Of a DNA stretch of 64,000 bases, positions 1-10,217 are shown one piece after another. The stretch covers positions 1 through 64,000 of the forward strand of contig NZ_VSZS01000066.1 in NCBI RefSeq assembly GCF_008180155.1, written 5' to 3'. Each line of letters opens with the position of its first letter. The first letter of the stretch is position 1. Source of the stretch: Neoaquamicrobium microcysteis (GTDB lineage: Bacteria; Pseudomonadota; Alphaproteobacteria; Rhizobiales; Rhizobiaceae). The notes beneath the pieces are model-generated. The model did no database searches. It was not told the DNA's origin and worked only from the letters and a program-made list of their open reading frames with translations. The position numbers were made by a program, and so were the translations under genes.

Positions 1-172
1 GGATCGGTAGCGGGGCAAGCAGCGTCGGCGGTGTGCGCCCGTCGGGCATCGTTTATTACCAAAGCAGCGCTGCCGATCTGACCCGGCAGGGCGTGCACCG
101 CCTCCCTCCGCCCATCTCGCGGGGTCAACAGCCAGACCGGCCAAGCCGGGGCGTGGCGCCGGCCCCGTGTGC
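1..172. other. Window-edge stretch without a recognisable gene
   Basis: No reading frame here resembles a known protein. It lies beyond the 3' end of the minus-strand MaoC genes and holds GC-rich inverted sequence around 150-170 (GCCGG / CCGGC) that could fold in the trailing mRNA but has no T-run. A gene ending to the left of the window cannot be excluded. Confidence 0.4.
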
Positions 173-643
173 CTATCCAGCCTTCACCAGCACCGCACTT
201 TCGAACTCCAGCACCTTCGCGCCGGTCGAATCGTGCGCCTCGCAGACGATCGTCAGCAGCCGCCAGCCGGGCCGTGAGGCCAGCGCTCGATGCGCGAGCG
301 CGCGGCGTGTGAAGGTGATCGTCTCGCCCGCATAGACCGGCTTCAGCCATTTGAGGTTCTGGAAGCCGGGCGAGGGGCCGAACTCGGGCTGCGGGCCGGG
401 ACCTGCCCATTCTCCCGTCGCGGCATCCTCGCGCTTTGCGAGGTTGTATTTCATCCACGTCGCAGCCGTGTGCCAGCCTGAAGCGCACAGCCGCCCGAAG
501 ACGCTGTGCTCGGCTTCCTTTTCGTCCATGTGGAAGCGCTGCGGATCGTACTTCGCCGCGAAGGCCTTGATCTCGTCGGCCTCGAACCGGTGCGAGCCAA
601 GCGTGATCGTCTCGCCGAGGCGGAAATATTCGTCCAGCGTCAT
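173..643 (-). CDS. MaoC family (R)-hydratase-like protein (distal copy)
   Basis: 156-aa single hot-dog-fold protein of the MaoC/(R)-specific enoyl-CoA hydratase family. The hydratase dyad is present as DPQRFH (Asp33, His38), as expected for hydration of enoyl thioesters; the substrate is unknown. Its ATG overlaps the stop of the preceding MaoC gene by 4 nt, so the two are translationally coupled and may form a heteromer. The start at 643 is fixed by that overlap; longer upstream reading in this frame is the shadow of the neighbour. Family assignment is firm, pathway role is inference. Confidence 0.88.
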   Translation of the reverse strand: MTLDEYFRLGETITLGSHRFEADEIKAFAAKYDPQRFHMDEKEAEHSVFGRLCASGWHTAATWMKYNLAKREDAATGEWAGPGPQPEFGPSPGFQNLKWLKPVYAGETITFTRRALAHRALASRPGWRLLTIVCEAHDSTGAKVLEFESAVLVKAG

Positions 644-1107
644 GCGGCCGCTCCCGTCGCGCGCTTCAGGAACATGCCGGTGTTCTGGAGTTCCAGCACT
701 ACCTCGCCGCGCTGGTTCGTCAGTTCGTGCTTCACCGTGACAAAGCCGAGATTGGGTCGGGATGAAGAGGCGCGCGTGCCGGTCACCGTGCTTGTGCCGC
801 GCAGCGTATCGCCCGCCAGCACCGGCCTCTTCCAGCGCACATAGTCGATGCCGGGCGAGCCCTGCGAGGTGGAATCGAGCAGGAAGCCGTCGCACATCAG
901 CCGCATGAACATGCAGCAGGTGTGCCAGCCGGAGGCTGCCAGACCGCCCAGAATACTGGCCTTGCCCGCTTCCTCGTCGAGATGCATCGGCTGGGCGTCG
1001 AACTCGCTCGCGAACTCGATGATCTCCTGCGCCGTAACATGCTTGGTGCCGAGATCGATCGTCGCGCCTTCGGCGAAATCCTCGAACGCCCACTTCTTCT
1101 CGGTCAT
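640..1107 (-). CDS. MaoC family (R)-hydratase-like protein (proximal copy)
   Basis: 155-aa hot-dog-fold protein, paralogous to the gene just downstream, with the Asp/His dyad as DAQPMH (Asp37, His42). A TTG at 1113 is in frame, but an AGGA sits 7 nt before the ATG at 1107 and only 1 nt before the TTG, so the ATG is chosen. Probably acts on acyl-CoA or acyl-carrier thioesters in the cytoplasm; substrate unknown. First gene of a coupled pair lying downstream of ychF on the same strand, about 100 bp away. Confidence 0.88.
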   Translation of the reverse strand: MTEKKWAFEDFAEGATIDLGTKHVTAQEIIEFASEFDAQPMHLDEEAGKASILGGLAASGWHTCCMFMRLMCDGFLLDSTSQGSPGIDYVRWKRPVLAGDTLRGTSTVTGTRASSSRPNLGFVTVKHELTNQRGEVVLELQNTGMFLKRATGAAA

Positions 1108-1203
1108 CGGCAAATCCTGTTCAAGGTTGAACAGCCATTGTGACGGCGCCGGACTGGCTATGCAATGACCCTCGGTATCATTGCCTTGGGCCAGTCGAGG
1201 CCC

Positions 1204-2307
1204 TCACGTGTTGAACTTGAACAGCAGCACGTCGCCGTCCTGCACGACATATTCCTTGCCTTCGTCGCGTGCCTTGCCGGCTTCTTTGGCCGGCGTTTCG
1301 CCGCCCAGCGTCACGTAGTCGTTGAAGGCGATCGTCTGCGCCCGGATGAAGCCGCGCTCGAAGTCGGTGTGGATCACGCCTGCCGCCTGCGGCGCCTTCG
1401 CGCCCTTCTGCACGGTCCAGGCGCGGGTCTCCTTCGGGCCGGCCGTGAAGTAGGTGATGAGGCTGAGGAGGTCGTAGCCGGCGCGGATGAGGCGGTCGAG
1501 GCCCGGCTCTTCAAGGCCAAGGTCTCCGAGAAACTCCGCGGCCTCCTCGTCGGCCAGTTGCGCCACTTCCGCTTCGATGGCGGCGGAAATGACGACCGAC
1601 TTCGCGCCCTGCGCCTCGGCCATTTTTGCCACGGCCTCGGTGTGCTCGTTGCCGGTCGCCGCCTCGGCCTCGGCGACGTTGCAGACATACAGCACGGGCT
1701 TGGACGTCAGCAGGTTTAGGCCTTCGAGGATTTTGAGGTCGTCGGGCGCGATGCCGTTCAGCATCATGCGAACCGGCTTGCCTTCTTGTAGCAGGGCCAA
1801 CGCCTGCTCCATCACCGGCAGAAGCGTGGTGGCTTCCCTATCCTTGGTGCTTGCGCGCTTGCGCATCTGCACGATGCGGCGCTCGAGGCTTTCAAGGTCC
1901 GAAAGCATGAGCTCCGTCTCGACCGTCTCGGCGTCGGCCACCGGATTGATGCGACCCTCGACATGAGTGATGTCGTCGTCCTCGAAGCAGCGCAGCACGT
2001 GCACGATGGCGTCGACCTCGCGGATGTTGGCGAGGAACTGGTTGCCCAGCCCTTCACCCTTAGATGCGCCGCGCACGAGGCCCGCAATGTCCACGAAGGA
2101 GATACGCGTCGGGATGATCTCCTTCGACTTTGCGATATCCGCTATCTGGCGCAGCCTCGTGTCCGGCACGGCCACTTCGCCGGTGTTCGGCTCGATGGTG
2201 CAGAAGGGGTAGTTGGCGGCCTGTGCCGCAGCGGTCTTGGTCAGCGCATTGAACAGCGTCGACTTGCCGACGTTGGGAAGCCCAACGATGCCGCATTTGA
2301 AGCCCAT
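1204..2307 (-). CDS. ychF: Redox-regulated ribosome-binding ATPase YchF
   Basis: 367-aa Obg-superfamily P-loop protein of full family length. Walker A/G1 is GLPNVGKS (residues 9-16), the switch region has DIAGLV, and the G4 position reads NVAE rather than NKxD, the hallmark that makes YchF prefer ATP over GTP. The C-terminal TGS domain ends in GDVLLFKFNT, typical of the family. YchF binds ribosomes and is linked to translation and oxidative-stress control in other bacteria. AGGA lies about 7 nt before the ATG. Proximity to pth is common in proteobacteria. Confidence 0.97.
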   Translation of the reverse strand: MGFKCGIVGLPNVGKSTLFNALTKTAAAQAANYPFCTIEPNTGEVAVPDTRLRQIADIAKSKEIIPTRISFVDIAGLVRGASKGEGLGNQFLANIREVDAIVHVLRCFEDDDITHVEGRINPVADAETVETELMLSDLESLERRIVQMRKRASTKDREATTLLPVMEQALALLQEGKPVRMMLNGIAPDDLKILEGLNLLTSKPVLYVCNVAEAEAATGNEHTEAVAKMAEAQGAKSVVISAAIEAEVAQLADEEAAEFLGDLGLEEPGLDRLIRAGYDLLSLITYFTAGPKETRAWTVQKGAKAPQAAGVIHTDFERGFIRAQTIAFNDYVTLGGETPAKEAGKARDEGKEYVVQDGDVLLFKFNT

Positions 2308-2394
2308 GATGTGGTCCTATCGGGAGAAGAGATTTTGCACAGGGCTATGGGCGAAAGGGCAGACCATCGTCAACCCCCTGCGGCCTTGGTGCGG

Positions 2395-2985
2395 CTACGT
2401 GGCGACGCTCCAGCCGAGCCATGCGGCAAGCGCCACGACTGCCAATCCCATCAGCGCCAGGATGCCGTCCTTGGCGAGCATTGCAAGGCAGAAGAGCATC
2501 ACCGCAGAGGCGATTATCGTAGCCGACATGGGCACCAGCTCGAAAATGGGCGTCACGATGGCTAGGCAGACACACACCGCAGCCCAAAACCGCTCGAGCG
2601 GCGGCGATACCAGAAACGCCAGCCTCTTGCCCGTCAGCCCATCTACGAGGCGCGCTGGCTTGGACAGAAATGAAACCGCCTTGTCGAGCCGCGTCTTTGA
2701 AATTTCGCGCTCCAGCAGAAGCCGGGGCAGCCATAGCTTGTGCCGCCCCACAACCATCTGGATTGCGATCAGAACGATCAGCAGGCCGCAGAAAGACGAT
2801 ACGCCGAACACCGCGCTTGCCGGCGAAATCATGATGAGAGCCGGAACCATGATAAGCGGAGGGAACGCGCCATCGCCAATCTGATCGACAATATCAGCCA
2901 CCGAAACGCGCTTTTCGCCTTCGGCCGCGTCCTCGACACAGTCGAGCACGTCCTCGATCGATTCTGGCTCGCAGTTCTCTTCCAT
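2395..2985 (-). CDS. ExoD-family integral membrane protein
   Basis: 196-aa protein: an acidic N-terminus (about 40 residues), then hydrophobic stretches separated by the basic patch around GRHKLWLPRLLLEREISK, ending in two closely spaced membrane segments. This layout matches the ExoD family (exopolysaccharide synthesis/alkaline tolerance in Sinorhizobium), whose biochemical activity is unknown. The ATG at 2985 is chosen because longer in-frame reading would run into the reductase gene upstream; no clear Shine-Dalgarno is visible, so the start is uncertain. Confidence 0.75.
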   Translation of the reverse strand: MEENCEPESIEDVLDCVEDAAEGEKRVSVADIVDQIGDGAFPPLIMVPALIMISPASAVFGVSSFCGLLIVLIAIQMVVGRHKLWLPRLLLEREISKTRLDKAVSFLSKPARLVDGLTGKRLAFLVSPPLERFWAAVCVCLAIVTPIFELVPMSATIIASAVMLFCLAMLAKDGILALMGLAVVALAAWLGWSVAT

Positions 2986-3032
2986 GCTGTTCGAGACGCG
3001 TGGGCAAGCCGAAGGTTCCGGCCTTGCAGCCG

Positions 3033-3572
3033 TCAATCGGTCTTGGAGACGCGATAGCGGCTGTGGACCGCACCGTTCGCAAGCGGTTTGGCGAAGTCCA
3101 GGTCGAGCCATCTATCGGCACCCGCGCCGCCGAATGCCGGGAGGCCCGAACCGAGGATGACCGGTATGGTGCCGATCTCGATGGTGTCCAGCAGGCCTGC
3201 ATCGAGAAACTGCCGGGCGAGGTCGCCGCCGCCGAACATCCATATCCGTCCGGTCGCGCCTCGGCGGCGCAAGCTTTGCAGCAGTTCTGCGGGGCTGCCG
3301 GCCATGGCCTCGACGCCGTCGGGTGCATCGGCGATGGACCTGCTGGTGGCGACCGCGGTCGGCCAGCGGTTATAGTCCCAGCGGCCGCCCCTTCGTGCTG
3401 CGTCATAGGAACCGCGGCCCATCACGATGCCGCTCAACGAATCCAGGAACGCGTCGAAATCGTAGTCCGCATCCGCCGGAAACCGTTCCAGCCAGTCGAA
3501 GCTGCCGTCCGGGCGGGCGATGTAGCCGTCGAGGCTCATTGCGAACATGTAGATCACGTCGCTGCCGTGCAT
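3033..3572 (-). CDS. RibD C-terminal/dihydrofolate-reductase-like protein
   Basis: 179-aa protein of the RibD-C/DHFR-like fold: N-terminal MFAMSLDGYIA (substrate pocket in this family), IVMGRGSYDAA in the middle, and the NADPH-binding glycine run WMFGGGDLAR. Likely a cytoplasmic NADPH-dependent reductase of unknown substrate; not the true FolA. A GTG at 3581 overlaps the pth stop, but AAGGAG lies about 7 nt before the ATG at 3572, which is therefore preferred. It follows pth almost immediately on the same strand. Confidence 0.85.
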   Translation of the reverse strand: MHGSDVIYMFAMSLDGYIARPDGSFDWLERFPADADYDFDAFLDSLSGIVMGRGSYDAARRGGRWDYNRWPTAVATSRSIADAPDGVEAMAGSPAELLQSLRRRGATGRIWMFGGGDLARQFLDAGLLDTIEIGTIPVILGSGLPAFGGAGADRWLDLDFAKPLANGAVHSRYRVSKTD

Positions 3573-3577
3573 GGGAA

Positions 3578-4288
3578 TCACTCCTTGTTGCCAAAGAGCT
3601 TTCGTAGCATGGCGGCCATCGGGCCACTGTCAGGAGCGTTGACGGCGGGCTGCTTGGGCCGCGCCTGCCGGATGTGGCTTTGCGCCTTGGGGGCCGGTTT
3701 CGCAGGCTTCGGTGTTTCCGTGCCCTGCACGGCGAGGCTGGTCTTGTTCATGAAGCCGTTGTCGTCGCCGGCCACGAGCATGGCTGCGTTTTCGGCTATG
3801 GCGTCCAGCAGCGGGTCCAACCACTCGCGGTCGGCCTTGGCAAAATCGCCCAGCACGTGGTGCGTCACCATCTCCTTGATGCCGGGATGGCCGATGCCGA
3901 TGCGCACGCGGCGGTATTCCTTGCCGCAATGGGCGTCGATCGAGCGGATGCCGTTATGGCCGCCTGCGCCTCCGGCGGTCTTGATACGCACCTTGCCGGC
4001 AGCGAGATCCAGCTCGTCGTAAAGCACTGTGAGATCGGCTGGCGTCAGCTTGTGGAAGCGCATGGCCTCGCCGACCGACTGGCCGGAGAGATTCATGAAC
4101 GTCTGCGGCTTGATGAGCAGCACTTTTTCACCGCCGAGCCTGCCTTCGCAGATCAGCCCCTGGAACTTCTTCGACCAGGGCGAAAAGGAATGGCGGCGGG
4201 CTATCGCGTCCGCCGCCATGAAGCCGACATTGTGCCGGTTGTTCTCGTATTTCGAGCCGGGGTTGCCCAGACCAACGATGAGCTGCAT
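3578..4288 (-). CDS. pth: Peptidyl-tRNA hydrolase
   Basis: Releases tRNA from stalled peptidyl-tRNA. N-terminal [19 protein letters not shown] carries the active-site His of Pth (His19 of this protein), followed by [10 protein letters not shown] and the conserved GGHNG region. At 236 aa it is longer than the usual 190-200; the extra C-terminal 40 residues are Pro/Lys/Gln-rich and low-complexity, a feature common in rhizobial Pth. Lies 23 bp downstream of rplY in the usual rplY-pth-ychF order. Confidence 0.97.
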   Translation of the reverse strand: MQLIVGLGNPGSKYENNRHNVGFMAADAIARRHSFSPWSKKFQGLICEGRLGGEKVLLIKPQTFMNLSGQSVGEAMRFHKLTPADLTVLYDELDLAAGKVRIKTAGGAGGHNGIRSIDAHCGKEYRRVRIGIGHPGIKEMVTHHVLGDFAKADREWLDPLLDAIAENAAMLVAGDDNGFMNKTSLAVQGTETPKPAKPAPKAQSHIRQARPKQPAVNAPDSGPMAAMLRKLFGNKE

Positions 4289-4311
4289 CCGTGCGCTCCC
4301 CGGTTAAGCGA

Positions 4312-4950
4312 CTATTCCTCGTCGCCCTCTTCTTCCGTCGTCTCGGTGGTCGCTTCCTCGGACTCTTCGGCCTCGGACTTGAGGACGGCCGGTGCGGCGA
4401 TCGTGGCGATGGTGAAGTCGCGGTCGGTGATCGTTGGCTTCACATCCTTCGGCAGCTTGACGGCCGAGATGTGGATAGAATCGCCGATGTCCGTGCCGGC
4501 GAGATCGACCTCGATGAAGTCGGGGATCTCGTTGGCGGGCACATGCGCTTCGATGTCGTGGCGCACGATGTTCAGCACGCCGCCGCGCTTGATGCCGGCC
4601 GACTTCTCGTCATTGATGAAGTGAACCGGGATGTTCACCGTGACGACCGTGTTCTTGCTGACGCGCAGAAAGTCGACGTGTACGGGGAAGTCGCGGACCG
4701 GATCGAGCTGGTAGTCCTTGGGCAGAACCTGATGCTTCTTACCGTCCACATCGATCGTGGCGATGGTGGTCATGAAACCGCCGCCGTGGATCTTGTAGTA
4801 CAGGTCCTTGTAGTTCAGGGCGATGGCAAGCGGGGTCTGCTTGTCGCCGTAAATGACTGCTGGCACCTTGCCGTTGCGACGAAGTTCACGGGCGGACCCC
4901 TTACCGACCGTTTCGCGCGCCTCGGCCTTGAGCTCGTAAGACTGGCTCAT
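4312..4950 (-). CDS. rplY: 50S ribosomal protein L25/general stress protein Ctc
   Basis: 212-aa long form of bL25: an N-terminal 5S rRNA-binding L25 domain (residues about 1-95, with [20 protein letters not shown]) followed by the TL5/Ctc beta domain and an acidic Glu-rich tail. AAAGGA lies 7 nt before the ATG at 4950. Upstream in-frame sequence to 5106 passes through a rhizobial palindromic repeat and is not coding. Cotranscription with pth is likely from the 23-bp spacing. Confidence 0.96.
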   Translation of the reverse strand: MSQSYELKAEARETVGKGSARELRRNGKVPAVIYGDKQTPLAIALNYKDLYYKIHGGGFMTTIATIDVDGKKHQVLPKDYQLDPVRDFPVHVDFLRVSKNTVVTVNIPVHFINDEKSAGIKRGGVLNIVRHDIEAHVPANEIPDFIEVDLAGTDIGDSIHISAVKLPKDVKPTITDRDFTIATIAAPAVLKSEAEESEEATTETTEEEGDEE

Positions 4951-5025
4951 GGCATTTCCTTTCGTTTCATAGCTGGAGCGTTTGCGAGCCTGAGCCCCCA
5001 AACGTCGAAAGCGGCATACACCGGA

Positions 5026-5071
5026 GCATGATCTTTTCCGAAAACCGGCGAACCACTTTTCGGGATCATGC
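5026..5071. repeat. Rhizobial intergenic palindromic repeat
   Basis: A 46-bp imperfect palindrome: the left arm begins GCATGATCTTTTCCGAAAAC and the right arm ends CACTTTTCGGGATCATGC, around a short centre. The same kind of element (GCATGATC...CGAAAA...GGATCATGC) is recalled as a dispersed intergenic repeat in Mesorhizobium and relatives. It sits in the rplY 5' leader, about 75 bp before the start codon, so it would be transcribed as a hairpin if the promoter is further upstream. Only one copy was seen in this window. Confidence 0.8.
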
Positions 5072-5175
5072 GTCGGGACAGCCGCTCCCATCCGCGTTGC
5101 CTCCAAGGGTGTCTACGCGGGTGGCGGTCCTATAGCGGAAGAGGTGGCTGCGTGCAAGCGCGCAGCCCTTTGCGA

Positions 5176-5517
5176 CTAGCGGCCCTGCAGGACGCGCACC
5201 ACCGCTGGCGTGAGCTGGCCGCGTGCGCCGGAATTGATGTCGCCGCGCGTCAGCCGGCCGGACGTGATGCCGTTGGTTATGCGCTGGCAGTAGGTGCGTG
5301 GAGCATTGCGAACCGACGTGTTCATCACTGTCGCCATCGCCTGCCGCTGGTTCAGCGGCTTCGCGCGGATGTTCGTGACGCAGTTGTTGACGAACTGGGT
5401 GCGAAGCCCCGGGCTCCCGCGCAACGCCTCGCGGCTGGCATCGTAATTCGTCTGCGTTACGCAGCCCGACAGCATCAACGCCGCGGCCGCAGCCAACGCC
5501 GGCTTCATCAAAGACAT
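5176..5517 (-). CDS. Small secreted lipoprotein
   Basis: 113-aa protein with a short signal peptide and lipobox LMLSGC (lipidated Cys about residue 18), so it is predicted to be anchored in the outer or inner membrane. The mature part has two further cysteines (NNCV, TYCQR) that could pair, and no domain I recognise. GGAGGGAA lies just before the ATG at 5517. Function unknown. Confidence 0.8.
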   Translation of the reverse strand: MSLMKPALAAAAALMLSGCVTQTNYDASREALRGSPGLRTQFVNNCVTNIRAKPLNQRQAMATVMNTSVRNAPRTYCQRITNGITSGRLTRGDINSGARGQLTPAVVRVLQGR

Positions 5518-5625
5518 GGCTTCCCTCCAGAATGCATGCCCCGCCCGGAGCCGATCTTTCCGATAATCTTCAAGGTTGCAATAGGGTGCAACCTTGAATG
5601 GTTGTCGAATCCACAACGCAGGAAG

Positions 5626-6846
5626 TCAGATTTTCGCACGCAGTTCGCGTGCGCCGGGCAGGAATATCGTCAGCAGGCCGAGGAAGGGCAGATAGGAACA
5701 GACCAGAAATACCCATTCGATGCCGCGCAGGTCTGCCAGCACGCCAAGCACGGCCGCGGCGATGCCGCCCATGCCGAAGGCGAAGCCGAAGAAGATGCCC
5801 GCGATCATGCCTACGCGGCCGGGCACCAGCTCCTGCGCGAACACCACGATGGCCGGAAAGGCCGACGCGATGATGACGCCGATGATGAAGGACAGCACGC
5901 CGCTCCAGAACAGATCCGCGTAGGGCAGGGCCAGCGTGAAGGGCAGTACGCCCAGGATCGAGAACCAGATGACGGTGCGCGAGCCGAAGCGGTCGCCCAC
6001 CGGCCCGCCCATCACAGTGCCCAGCGCCATCGCGCCGAGGAACAGGAACAGCATCATCTGCGATTGCTGGACGGTGACGTCGAACCTCTCGATCAGGAAG
6101 AAGGTGTAATAGCTGGTGATGCTGGCCGTGTAGATGTTCTTGGTGAAGACCAGCAGAGCCAGAACCACGAGCGCGATGATAATGCGGCGGCGTGGCAGCG
6201 GCAGCGTCGTGCTTGCAGGCGGCCGTCCGGCATTGGCCGCATGGTAGCGGCCGTACCAGTTGCCCACCTGCTTCAGGATGACGATGCCCAGAAGCGCCAG
6301 CACCGAAAACCACGCGACGCTCGTCTGGCCGCGCGGCACGACGATGAAGGCGGCCAGCAGCGGGCCGATGGCGGTGCCGAAATTGCCGCCTACCTGAAAC
6401 AGCGATTGCGCCAGCCCGTAGCGCCCGCCCGACGCCATGCGCGCGACGCGCGACGCTTCGGGGTGGAAGATCGCCGATCCGATGCCGATCATGCCTGCGC
6501 CCAGCAACAGCAGCGGATAGCTGGACGCGAAGGCCAGCAGCAGCAGGCCGCACATGCTCGACGCCATGCCCACCGGCAGAGACTGGGGCATGGGGCGCTT
6601 GTCGGTGTAGAGCCCGATGGCGGGTTGCAGCAGCGAGGCGGTGACCTGGAAGGTCAGCGTCAGGAGGCCGATCTGCCAGAAGGCGAGCGCGTAATCTTCC
6701 TTCAGCATCGGATAGATCGCCGCCAGCAGCGACTGCAGCACGTCGTTGAGGAGGTGGCACAGGCTCACCGCCAGTATGACGGGGAAGACGGTGCTTTCGG
6801 CAATGGGGCGTACCGGGCCCGCGGTCGTGTCGGCCAAGATAGGCAT
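5626..6846 (-). CDS. MFS transporter of the fosmidomycin-resistance (Fsr) type
   Basis: 406-aa major facilitator protein with about 12 hydrophobic segments. The start of the first segments (VSLCHLLNDVLQSLLAAIYP) and GIGSAIFHPEASRVA are characteristic of the Fsr subfamily of drug exporters. Divergent from an AraC regulator with about 97 bp between starts, which suggests local control of export. The start at 6846 is inferred from family length; the Shine-Dalgarno is poor. The actual substrate is unknown; fosmidomycin is only the family name. Confidence 0.88.
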   Translation of the reverse strand: MPILADTTAGPVRPIAESTVFPVILAVSLCHLLNDVLQSLLAAIYPMLKEDYALAFWQIGLLTLTFQVTASLLQPAIGLYTDKRPMPQSLPVGMASSMCGLLLLAFASSYPLLLLGAGMIGIGSAIFHPEASRVARMASGGRYGLAQSLFQVGGNFGTAIGPLLAAFIVVPRGQTSVAWFSVLALLGIVILKQVGNWYGRYHAANAGRPPASTTLPLPRRRIIIALVVLALLVFTKNIYTASITSYYTFFLIERFDVTVQQSQMMLFLFLGAMALGTVMGGPVGDRFGSRTVIWFSILGVLPFTLALPYADLFWSGVLSFIIGVIIASAFPAIVVFAQELVPGRVGMIAGIFFGFAFGMGGIAAAVLGVLADLRGIEWVFLVCSYLPFLGLLTIFLPGARELRAKI

Positions 6847-6943
6847 CCTGATTGTACGGCAGGCTGCATAGACCCATTGCAGGCGGCGTCCTTCGTGGTT
6901 TGGTCGAATAGTTTCGCGAGTGGGCCAACCTGTCGAGAGCTTG

Positions 6944-7765
6944 ATGCAACGCAGACACTTCGGCGCCGCGCCGCTGATGCCCGACGATCTCCAGAGTCGG
7001 CTCGACTGGATCGAGGCGGCGCCGGGGCAGGTGGTGGCGGCGGCGAGCGACTTTCCGGATGGCCACATGGTGGAGCCGCACCGCCACGGCAGGGCGCAAC
7101 TCATGCATGCGCTGTCTGGGGTGGTGATGGTTTCGACGGCACAGGGCCGCTGGATGGTCCCCCCCGACCACGCGATGTGGATACCTGCGGGCGTCGAGCA
7201 TTGGGTAGAGATGCTGGGGCTGGTGAGGATGCGCTCGGCCTATGTCGCGCCCGGAGCCGCTCCCGGCCTGCCGGAAGGATTGCGCGTGCTGGCGATGAGC
7301 GAACTCATGCACAGCCTGATCGTGGAAGCGGTGCAGATACGCGCGGCCGACGGCACGGATGCCAGGGCGAGCGCGCTGATGCAGCTTATCCTGCTGGAAA
7401 TCCCCCGCCTTGAGGAACGCCCGTTTGCGCTGCCCTTTCCGGCCGATGCACGGCTCGCAAGGCTGTGCCGCCGTTTCCTGACAGCCCCGACACCGCATGT
7501 CGCCATCGACGAATGGGCAAACGAAGCGGGTATGAGCAGGCGCAGCTTTACCCGCGCCTTCCTGCGCGAGACGGGCCTGAGCCTTTCCGTCTGGCGACGG
7601 CAGGCGACGCTTTTTGCCGCCCTGCCGCGGCTGGCGGAGGGAGCGGCTGTGACTCAGGTGGCGCTTGACCTCGGCTACGACAGCGCGCCTGCCTTCACGA
7701 CCATGTTCCGCCGTATGCTCGGCGCTTCGCCGCGCAGCTATATCAGCCAGACGGTACAGGATTGA
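6944..7765 (+). CDS. AraC family transcriptional regulator
   Basis: 273 aa. N-terminal cupin-like AraC-binding domain (GHMVEPHRHGRAQLMHALSG, PPDHAMWIPAG) and a C-terminal pair of helix-turn-helix motifs (IDEWANEAGMSRRSFTRAF; VTQVALDLGYDSAPAFTTMF). An in-frame GTG at 6920 is possible; the ATG at 6944 has GAGAG 4 nt upstream and is preferred. Placed head-to-head with the Fsr-type exporter, which it probably regulates together with itself. Confidence 0.9.
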   Translation: MQRRHFGAAPLMPDDLQSRLDWIEAAPGQVVAAASDFPDGHMVEPHRHGRAQLMHALSGVVMVSTAQGRWMVPPDHAMWIPAGVEHWVEMLGLVRMRSAYVAPGAAPGLPEGLRVLAMSELMHSLIVEAVQIRAADGTDARASALMQLILLEIPRLEERPFALPFPADARLARLCRRFLTAPTPHVAIDEWANEAGMSRRSFTRAFLRETGLSLSVWRRQATLFAALPRLAEGAAVTQVALDLGYDSAPAFTTMFRRMLGASPRSYISQTVQD

Positions 7766-7815
7766 GTCGGGACTTTGTCATGGCGCTGTCGCGTAGGTCG
7801 CGGTAGGGGACGTCC

Positions 7816-9153
7816 ATGGATCAAAGCAACATTGCACACGAACCCGTCCAGCCAGACATGGCCGAGCTTTTCCGCGTCTTCGGCAAAATCGGGCTGCTGT
7901 CGTTCGGTGGGCCTGCCGGCCAGATCGCGCTGATGCACCGCATCCTCGTCGATGAGAAGCGCTGGCTCGACGAGCCGCGTTTCCTCCACGCCCTCAACTA
8001 CTGCATGCTCCTGCCGGGGCCGGAGGCGATGCAGCTTGCGACCTATGCCGGCTGGCTGCTCCGCGGCGTCAAAGGCGGGCTCATTGCCGGCCTGCTGTTC
8101 GTGCTGCCGGGTGCGGCAGTGCTGATGGCGCTGTCCACGGTCTATCTGCTCGCTGGCGAGGTGACGATCGTGCAGGGTCTGCTCTTCGGCCTCAAGGCAG
8201 CCGTGTTGGCTGTCGTGGTGGAGGCGTTGGCCAAGGTGTCGAAACGGGCGCTGAAGAACCAGTGGATGGTCGCGCTGGCGATCCTCGCCTTCGTCTCGAT
8301 CGCCTTCCTGCAGCTGCCGTTTCCGGTCATCGTGCTGGGAGCGGCCGTCATCGGCGCGCTTGGCCATGTCCTTGCCAATGGCGACGGCAAGGCTGTCGGC
8401 GCGCCTGCACCGGAGCTGCCATTGCCGGAATGGGCCCAGCCTTCGTGGGGGCGCTTCATGCGCACCAGCGCCATCTGGCTCGCCGTGTGGCTGGTGCCGC
8501 TGTTCCTGCTCCACGCGATCCTCGGCGGCAATCACGTCTTTTCGCAGGAAGCGAACTTCTTCTCCATCATGGCGGCGGTCACCTTCGGCGGGGCCTATGC
8601 GGTGCTCGCCTGGGTCGCGCAGCAGGCGGTCGAGGTCTATGGCTGGCTGCGCCCGGACGAGATGCTGACGGGCCTCGGCCTGGCCGAAACCACCCCCGGC
8701 CCGCTGATCCTCGTGCTCGCCTTCGTCGGCTTCCTCGGCGGCGCGCGGCTATCGGGGCTCGATCCGGTTCTGGGCGGGCTGGGCGGTGGGCTGGTGGCGC
8801 TATGGTTCACCTTCGCGCCGTGCTTCCTGTGGATTTTCGCCGGCGCGCCCTATGTGGAGACCGTTCGCAACGTGCGTTGGCTGTCAACGGCATTGGCCGC
8901 AGTCACAGCCGCCGTCGTCGGCGTCATCGCCAATCTGGCGCTTTGGTTCGGGCTGCACGTGCTGTTCGCCGACATCGAGGAGGTCGCGGTGGGGCCGGCA
9001 CTCCTGATGGTGCCCGACCTTTCGAGCATCGACCTTGCCGCGGCGCTGATCGCGCTTGCCGCCGGCATCGCGTTGCTGCGCCTGCACGTCAACATGATCG
9101 CCGTGCTTGCGGCGGCCGCTCTGGTGGGCATGGTTTGGGTTCTGGCGGCCTGA
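7816..9153 (+). CDS. chrA: Chromate efflux transporter ChrA (two-domain form)
   Basis: 445-aa inner-membrane protein of the CHR superfamily, long-chain type, with two homologous halves. The N-terminal half has FGKIGLLSFGGPAGQIALMH and LLPGPEAMQLATYAGW; the second half has the matching FGGAYAVLAWVAQQAVE and ETTPGPLILVLAFVG. These FGGP and PGP motifs are the family signatures. Exports chromate from the cytoplasm in characterised members; in this genome the substrate is inference. No chrB-type regulator is adjacent. Confidence 0.93.
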   Translation: MDQSNIAHEPVQPDMAELFRVFGKIGLLSFGGPAGQIALMHRILVDEKRWLDEPRFLHALNYCMLLPGPEAMQLATYAGWLLRGVKGGLIAGLLFVLPGAAVLMALSTVYLLAGEVTIVQGLLFGLKAAVLAVVVEALAKVSKRALKNQWMVALAILAFVSIAFLQLPFPVIVLGAAVIGALGHVLANGDGKAVGAPAPELPLPEWAQPSWGRFMRTSAIWLAVWLVPLFLLHAILGGNHVFSQEANFFSIMAAVTFGGAYAVLAWVAQQAVEVYGWLRPDEMLTGLGLAETTPGPLILVLAFVGFLGGARLSGLDPVLGGLGGGLVALWFTFAPCFLWIFAGAPYVETVRNVRWLSTALAAVTAAVVGVIANLALWFGLHVLFADIEEVAVGPALLMVPDLSSIDLAAALIALAAGIALLRLHVNMIAVLAAAALVGMVWVLAA

Positions 9154-9171
9154 CCGCCGCCTGCTAAGACG

Positions 9172-10104
<933 letters not shown>

Positions 10105-10217
10105 GGAGTTTCCCCGGCGAAGGATATGAGCGGGCTTTTAGCGGTGTGAGTTCTTATTGCAAGCGCGAAGGCAGCTTTTGCCGCTTCAACCCAAAGAAAC
10201 CGACTCCCGCCGCACCG

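Noticed and set aside
5068-7413. Long plus-strand open frame over the lipoprotein and Fsr-type genes
   Set aside because: Antisense to two well-supported genes, Arg/Gln/His-rich, no recognisable motif.
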